Origin: UBA1660 sp964462035
Lineage (GTDB): Bacteria; Myxococcota_A; Polyangia; Polyangiales; Houyiibacteriaceae
Reading direction: 5' to 3'
Assembly: GCA_964462035.1 (NCBI GenBank)
Contig: CAYXAP010000029.1
Span: forward strand, 1-64,000
Length of the DNA stretch: 64,000 nt
Of the stretch, positions 59,341 to 64,000 are shown one piece after another (the first letter of the stretch is position 1; each line of letters opens with the position of its first letter). Both the position numbers and the translations under genes were made by a program. The notes under the pieces are model-generated. The model worked only from the letters and a program-made list of their open reading frames with translations. It searched no databases and was not told the DNA's origin.

Positions 59341-61476
59341 GTGCAGCTGCCCACCCGCATCGGCGATCGACTCCCCGACGAGCCGTCGCGCTTCACGCTC
59401 ACCGCTCAGATCGCCCTGCCGCCCCACCTTCGTGGTGAACCGGTCGATCTGCTCGTGCCTCACATGGCCGCCCCCACCCTCGCGTCGGTGGATGGGGAAT
59501 CCGTCCCCCACGTCGATCGCTGGGTCTCCACCGGGTATCGCGAGCCCGGGCCGAAGCGATGGGCCATCCCTGCACGACTGACCGCCGACGGAGAGCTCGA
59601 GATCGCGCTCGAGATGCGGCACACCTTCTCCCAGTCCGCCTGGCTGGACTCGACGCCCCGACTGGTCCTCGCGGGGGACTCGGTCCCAGCCGTGTCTCGC
59701 ACCCACTGGACCAACCGAGTCTTCGCTGCGGTGGCGGCCATCGCCCTGCTGCAAATCGGCCTGCTCTATCTGGCCGCGTTCCTCGGCGACCGCCGCCGAA
59801 TGTCCTACCTCTGGTTCGCCCTCCAGGGGCTGGCCGCGTCCTGGTATCCCCTCTACGTGCTGGGCGTCACCCAGCACTGGCTGGGTCATTGGGACCTTCT
59901 GATCCTGCTGACCCTGATCGCGTGCGCGCCGGTGGTCTCCGTCTGGTTCACGCATGCCCAATACCGACTGCCTCCACCCGCACGCGGCTGGCTGGTGCTG
60001 CTCGGCATCGGCGTGCTGACACCGGTGGTGTTCTCCGATCCGTTCATCGCCACCGAGGTTGGCGGGAAGACGACCATCGCCACCGTGGTGCTGACGATCC
60101 TGTACCAGCTCTGGCTCTTCGCCAAACTGGCTCGCGACCCGGCGAACCAACCCGGCGCCACCCTGCTGCTCCTCGCCTGGGTGACCCTCGGCGTCGGCGC
60201 GTCCTTCGACGCACTCGTCTGGACCTCGATCAGCGACCCGCTGGGTGGCCCCCGGCCAGCGCTCCCGGCGCTCGCCCTCTTCGCACTACTGCAGGCCATG
60301 CACCTGAGCCGGGAGCACATCCGGAGCCTCAAGCGCTCGGACGAGCTGAACGTCGAGCTCGCCGGTCGGGTCGAGACGCTCGAGGCGAACAAGCAGGAGA
60401 TCGAGCTGCTGAACCGTGAGCTCCGCCGACAGATCGCCGACCGCTCGGAGCAGCTGATGCAGGCGCTCGCCCTCGCCTCCCGACGGCGAGGGGACGCACC
60501 GACGCTCTCCCCCGGCGACGTCGTGCAAGAGCGCTACCGGGTCCTCGAGCTACGGGGCTCCGGAGGCATGGGCGCGGTCTACGCCGTCGAACGGCTCGCC
60601 GACGGGAGGCACCTGGCGCTGAAGGTGACGCGAGAAGTGGAGTTCATCGCCCTCGCACGGCTGGCCCGGGAAGCGCAGATCGCTGCGCAGCTGGATCATC
60701 CCAACGTCGTCGCCATCGTGGACGTCGACGTCGCCTCCGATGGCTTCCTCTACCTGGTCCTGGAGCTCGTCGACGGGACCACGCTCGCGGAGCATCGAAC
60801 GCGCTTCGGTGACATCCCCTTCGGCCTCGAAGTGCTCGAGCAGGTCGCTCGCGGGCTCGCCGCGCTCCACGAGGCGGACATCATCCACCGCGATCTCAAG
60901 CCCGCCAACGTGCTGCTCTCGCGCTCGGACGGAAGGCTGCAGGTGAAGATCACCGACTTCGGCATCTCCCGCTTGACGGTCCCGGGGGAGGCACCCGAGC
61001 CGAGCCCGGCGGCCGACGCGCCCGACGAGCCGAAGGCGACGGTGGACCTCCGACCCGGTGGATCGCCCGCCGCGCTGGTTCCCTCGCCGGACGGCACGGA
61101 CACTCACCTCCTGCCCCATCTGATGACCCCGTCGAGCTCGTCCCTCACCCAGACCGGCTTCATCGCGGGCACGCCGACCTACCTCGCGCCCGAGCTCGCC
61201 GAGGGCATCGAGCAGCTGAGCCCCGCTGCCGACATCTTCAGCCTCGGCATCGTGGCCTACGAGCTACTGACCACGAAGCGGCCCTACGAGGAGGCGCCGG
61301 TCCACGCCGTCCTCCGCGGAGCTCCGGTGGAGGAGTTCGACTCGCTCGCGCCCCTCGATGGGGAGCTGGGGACCGAGCTCCGCGAGCTCCTCGAGCGGTC
61401 GCTCGCGCTGAGGTCGAGCGAGCGGCCGACCGCCGCCGAGCTGGCCGATGCCATTGCGCGGGTCCGGGGCGACTGA
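59341..61476 (+). CDS. 7TM receptor Ser/Thr protein kinase
   Basis: 711 residues from GTG 59341, the first canonical start; the true start is probably 41 codons upstream at ATT 59218. About 110 extracytoplasmic beta-rich residues precede roughly seven membrane helices (~120-330), like a 7TMR-DISM receptor. A coiled coil (RVETLEANKQEIELLNRELR) follows, then a Hanks kinase (~395-705). The kinase has GSGGMGAV, ALKV, HRDLKPAN near 516, DFG near 539 and APE. Some 75 Pro/Ser/Asp-rich residues lie between DFG and APE, an unusually long activation segment. An FHA gene converges from the other strand 48 bases on. Confidence 0.92.
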   Translation: MQLPTRIGDRLPDEPSRFTLTAQIALPPHLRGEPVDLLVPHMAAPTLASVDGESVPHVDRWVSTGYREPGPKRWAIPARLTADGELEIALEMRHTFSQSAWLDSTPRLVLAGDSVPAVSRTHWTNRVFAAVAAIALLQIGLLYLAAFLGDRRRMSYLWFALQGLAASWYPLYVLGVTQHWLGHWDLLILLTLIACAPVVSVWFTHAQYRLPPPARGWLVLLGIGVLTPVVFSDPFIATEVGGKTTIATVVLTILYQLWLFAKLARDPANQPGATLLLLAWVTLGVGASFDALVWTSISDPLGGPRPALPALALFALLQAMHLSREHIRSLKRSDELNVELAGRVETLEANKQEIELLNRELRRQIADRSEQLMQALALASRRRGDAPTLSPGDVVQERYRVLELRGSGGMGAVYAVERLADGRHLALKVTREVEFIALARLAREAQIAAQLDHPNVVAIVDVDVASDGFLYLVLELVDGTTLAEHRTRFGDIPFGLEVLEQVARGLAALHEADIIHRDLKPANVLLSRSDGRLQVKITDFGISRLTVPGEAPEPSPAADAPDEPKATVDLRPGGSPAALVPSPDGTDTHLLPHLMTPSSSSLTQTGFIAGTPTYLAPELAEGIEQLSPAADIFSLGIVAYELLTTKRPYEEAPVHAVLRGAPVEEFDSLAPLDGELGTELRELLERSLALRSSERPTAAELADAIARVRGD

Positions 61477-61524
61477 GCGCCACCGACTCGGGCCGGTTGG
61501 CGGCAGGGCGCCGAGCTTGGGATG

Positions 61525-62031
61525 TCAGGCGACGGCGCCGCGCAAGACGTCGATCAGGGTCGAGGCGTCCATCAGGGTCATCGGCAACGTCCCGAAGCGG
61601 ACCTCGTCACCCAGGGCGATCGATCGGCGCACACCCGGTCGGAGCCGGCTATCGCCCATGAACGTACCGTTCGACGATCCATTGTCCGTGAGCTCGAAGC
61701 CCTCCGTGGTCACGTGGATGTGGGCGTGGAGCTTGGACACGATGGCGAAGCGAAGGACCACGTCGCAGTTCGGTGCCCGTCCGATGCCGAAGCGGTCCGG
61801 ATAGGGCGAGTCGGGGCGTTTGCGGAGCGGCCGGACGAGCCATGCCGGGAGCGGAGGGCCGGACTCGCCCGTGTGCACGTGGGTCGTTCGGAAGGCGATC
61901 GGCCCGGCGCCGATGATCGCCGAGTCGGGACCCTTCACCAGAAAGTGGTCCCCCATCCCACGCACCGCGGCGAGGCCACGGGCAGAGAGCTCCACGGCTT
62001 GTCGGGTGAGGTCGTCGTCGGTTTCCAGCAC
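61525..62031 (-). CDS. FHA domain protein
   Basis: 168 residues. C-terminal FHA domain with FGIGRAPNCDVVL, SKLHAHI and GSSNGTFMGD, the phospho-Thr binding loops. The N-terminal ~75 residues are a helix plus strand segment with no family match. No membrane segment or signal is seen. It lies tail to tail with the 7TM kinase, which could phosphorylate itself or a partner to create the FHA docking site. Confidence 0.9.
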   Translation of the reverse strand: MLETDDDLTRQAVELSARGLAAVRGMGDHFLVKGPDSAIIGAGPIAFRTTHVHTGESGPPLPAWLVRPLRKRPDSPYPDRFGIGRAPNCDVVLRFAIVSKLHAHIHVTTEGFELTDNGSSNGTFMGDSRLRPGVRRSIALGDEVRFGTLPMTLMDASTLIDVLRGAVA

Positions 62032-62144
62032 TCCCGTAGGCTCCTAGATCGCGGGGGCTGTCGTCCACCGTTTGGAGCGATGGCGGCCGAGGCCAGTGTC
62101 TCCGTCGTCGAAACCCGCAACGAACGTAGCGACGCGGTACTCGC

Positions 62145-63305
62145 TCACTCCGCCGCGGCGACCGCGGCCCGCGATGCGCCGACCCGTGGAGTCCCGGTGC
62201 GCAGCGTGCCGCTGTCGCGCTCCTCGAAGAGCATCGAGGGGCGGATGCCAGGCGCGAGGAGCGAAGGCGTGACCTCGCTCGACGGGAACATCTGGACGTA
62301 GGCCGGATCGACCTCCGAGCGGTCCACGATCGACCGCTCGAGGAGCATCGAGTTGTACTGTTCGGCAGCGAGCTCCGGTGTGTTCGAGTTCAGGATGACC
62401 TCGTAGCCATAGTCGCGCGCTTGGCGGCGGAGGCCGGGGATCCGGGACTCGAGCGGCGACCAGTTGTCGGCGCTGGTGCCGTTCTCGCTGCAGCCGAAGA
62501 CCCCGCGGTCGCCATGGACGAAGATCGTCTGGTTACCGGTGGTGTGCCCGGGCGTGCGCAGCAGCAAGCAACCGGCTCCGAGGCTCAGGTCGTGGTCGGT
62601 GAGGATCACCCGGTCTTCGGGGACTCCGTCCTTGCCGTCGGCGATGAACCAGGACTGCTGCAGCGGGTGGAGGTGGTCCCAGTCGTTCCACTCGGCGCGG
62701 GGCGCGAGCAAGTAGGCATTCGGGAAGCGCGCCTGCAGCCGGACGCCGTCGACGGTGGGGACCGCCGAGCCGAGGATCGGCCGAAGGTCCTGCGTGTGAA
62801 AGTGGTCGAACGCGACCACGTCGATGTCATCGGCGCTCAGGCCGAGCTGCGCGAGCTGCACGTCGACCTGGCCCCACTCCTTGCTCATCAGCTTCCGCCC
62901 GAGCTCCGGGTTGGGCATCTTCGCGAGGAGCTGCGCGAAGAAGGGGGTCGCCAAGCTCGCCTCGTAGTCGGTCGGGTTGAAGAGGATGTTCTTGCGTTCG
63001 CCCTCCACGTCGACCTGCACGAGCAGACAGCGGTGCGTCATGACCACGTAGGGCCAGGGGAGGGGCACCGCGCGATTGAACGCGAAGGTCGTCGGGTAGA
63101 TGAGCGTCGCCAGCGAGAGCGTGCGCACCGCGGCGACCTTCGGTCCCTCGCGCAGGTCCTCGCCGAGCAGCTCGCCGGCCCGACGGAGCGCCGTCCCGCG
63201 GGGCCCGGCGCTCGTGATGGCCCGGGCGTCGTCGAGGTCGTGGAGGGTTCGGATCCAGGGGAGGCGGGGGTCGACGGGCTCACGCAGCTGCATGCCGTGA
63301 AGCAT
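62145..63305 (-). CDS. Metallo-beta-lactamase-fold hydrolase
   Basis: 386 residues. VVAFDHFHTQD is a degenerate form of the HxHxDH metal site, and LLRTPGHTTGNQTIFVHGD is the second His loop. A ~100-residue extension precedes the fold and ~50 unassigned residues follow. No signal peptide is seen. It probably hydrolyses an ester or lactone-like substrate, but this cannot be fixed from sequence. Start ATG 63305. MHGMQLREP-type second Met at codon 4 is an alternative. Confidence 0.78.
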   Translation of the reverse strand: MLHGMQLREPVDPRLPWIRTLHDLDDARAITSAGPRGTALRRAGELLGEDLREGPKVAAVRTLSLATLIYPTTFAFNRAVPLPWPYVVMTHRCLLVQVDVEGERKNILFNPTDYEASLATPFFAQLLAKMPNPELGRKLMSKEWGQVDVQLAQLGLSADDIDVVAFDHFHTQDLRPILGSAVPTVDGVRLQARFPNAYLLAPRAEWNDWDHLHPLQQSWFIADGKDGVPEDRVILTDHDLSLGAGCLLLRTPGHTTGNQTIFVHGDRGVFGCSENGTSADNWSPLESRIPGLRRQARDYGYEVILNSNTPELAAEQYNSMLLERSIVDRSEVDPAYVQMFPSSEVTPSLLAPGIRPSMLFEERDSGTLRTGTPRVGASRAAVAAAE

Positions 63306-63339
63306 GAGGGCGTGGTGTGCCGCCGTCGACCCCGTCGGC

Positions 63340-63774
63340 TCAGCCCTTGGCCTTTGCGGCGATCGACGCGTGGTCGCGGCCCTCTTCCGCCTCGGTCGAG
63401 ACCGGCAGGCCCGCGGCGGCCCAGCCGGCCTCCTGCAGCCGACCCATCGTGTCGCGCGAGCCGCTGTAGCCGGCGAACTGGTCCTTGAGGTGCTGGAAGC
63501 CGGCCGCCTCGAGCTGGGCGGCCGCGGCCTTGCTCCGGCCGCCGGCCTTGCAGGCGACGATCAGCTTGGCTCCCTTGCCGAAGGCGGCCTCGACCTCGGC
63601 CACGAAGTCGTCGTTGGGCCGCATGCCGCCATCGCCCATGTGCTTGATGGGGATGTTGTACGCACCCGTGGGGTGACCGCCTTCGAACTCCGGGATGGAG
63701 CGCACATCGAGGTAGGCGTAGCCCTCCTCTTCCATGAGTTTCTGGGCTTCGGCGGGGGTGACTTTGTCGGCCAT
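63340..63774 (-). CDS. Rhodanese-like sulfurtransferase domain protein
   Basis: 144 residues. One rhodanese domain: YLDVRSIPEFEGGHPTGAYN and the active-site loop IVACKAGGRSKAAA, with the catalytic Cys in the CxxGxRS form. A short C-terminal helix follows. The stop lies 34 bases upstream of the start of the MBL-fold gene on the same strand. It is likely a persulfide carrier. Confidence 0.92.
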   Translation of the reverse strand: MADKVTPAEAQKLMEEEGYAYLDVRSIPEFEGGHPTGAYNIPIKHMGDGGMRPNDDFVAEVEAAFGKGAKLIVACKAGGRSKAAAAQLEAAGFQHLKDQFAGYSGSRDTMGRLQEAGWAAAGLPVSTEAEEGRDHASIAAKAKG

Positions 63775-63914
63775 TCTCGGACGATCTCCTTCGGGGGGTT
63801 GGCGGCGGCGCCGCGGGGCGGAGTCTAGCGCTCTCGGCGCGCGCGTCGATCGACCTTGGGTCGTGCCTGTGGTGGTTCGGGTTACGGGCAGTTCGTGATA
63901 CCAACGCGGCTCGC

Positions 63915-64000
63915 ATGCCCAACGACTCGGCGAAGGTCTCCGATGAGGTCGCGACGCTGGCCGGCCTGCACGACTGGCTCCGGCTGGTGCTCACCTACCG
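63915..64000 (+). CDS. N-terminal fragment of an unidentified protein (partial)
   Basis: An ATG at 63915 opens a frame with no stop to the window edge, beginning MPNDSAKVSDEVATLAG. The codon use looks coding, but there is no good Shine-Dalgarno and the family is unknown. Confidence 0.4.
   Translation, partial: MPNDSAKVSDEVATLAGLHDWLRLVLTY

Noticed and set aside
1..64000. tRNA, rRNA, IS elements, phage or conjugation genes
   Set aside because: I looked on both strands for cloverleaf arms with CCA ends, transposase motifs and flanking inverted repeats and found nothing convincing.

Overview
The window is GC-rich (roughly two thirds G+C by eye) and densely coded on both strands. Its gene content looks like a Myxococcota genome, most like the Polyangiales/Sandaracinaceae type. 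The signs are three Hanks-type Ser/Thr kinases, three FHA proteins, a sigma54 activator with an N-terminal FHA domain, many lipoproteins with Asp/Pro/Ser-rich linkers, MopE-type Cys/Asp repeat proteins, and HRDVTPHN in place of HRDxKPxN in one kinase. The taxonomic placement is inference. I see no tRNA, rRNA, CRISPR array, insertion sequence or phage gene.

Layout. 0-9 kb: a Hsp70/J-protein pair with an unusual lidless Hsp70, a universal stress protein, a membrane protein, a Ser/Thr kinase tail to tail with an RHH-FHA protein, and a HEAT-like lipoprotein. 9-17 kb: FtsK, an outer-membrane-type protein, the degraded remains of a response-regulator receiver domain in the only large gap, a C-terminal TonB/AgmX-like secreted protein, a Rieske-glutamate-synthase fusion and RimO. 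17-25 kb: a kinase / PEGA-like / MopE lipoprotein operon, a TetR divergent from a Coq4-like gene, BioA, TerC and two small lipoproteins. 25-35 kb: SUI1/YciH, nitronate monooxygenase, an ECF42-type sigma factor overlapping its DGPF partner, a di-haem oxidoreductase, Cys-rich lipoproteins and TetR.

35-40 kb: an FHA-GAF-AAA+-Fis sigma54 activator, followed by a near-perfect -24/-12 promoter immediately before a two-gene lipoprotein operon. This is the best-supported regulatory circuit in the window. 40-46 kb: LOG-family protein, DoeA-like M24 hydrolase, a GH2-like lipoprotein, and an AurF-like di-iron protein coupled to an 85-residue partner. 46-59 kb: a TetR with a 24-bp operator and an Mpo1-like protein, divergent from a long plus-strand run. 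That run holds two giant alpha-2-macroglobulin-like secreted proteins, each with an embedded GspG-like Ca-loop module, an AckA-PduL fusion, a TPR protein and a Cys-rich lipoprotein. 59-64 kb: a 7TM receptor Ser/Thr kinase whose lipoprotein signal is encoded upstream of the first canonical start, an FHA protein, an MBL-fold hydrolase and a rhodanese.

The recurring themes are envelope lipoproteins, phospho-Thr signalling (kinase plus FHA) and gene fusions. Candidate new systems: the A2M/GspG pair with AckA-PduL, the 7TM-STK plus FHA unit, and the FHA-sigma54 lipoprotein circuit.
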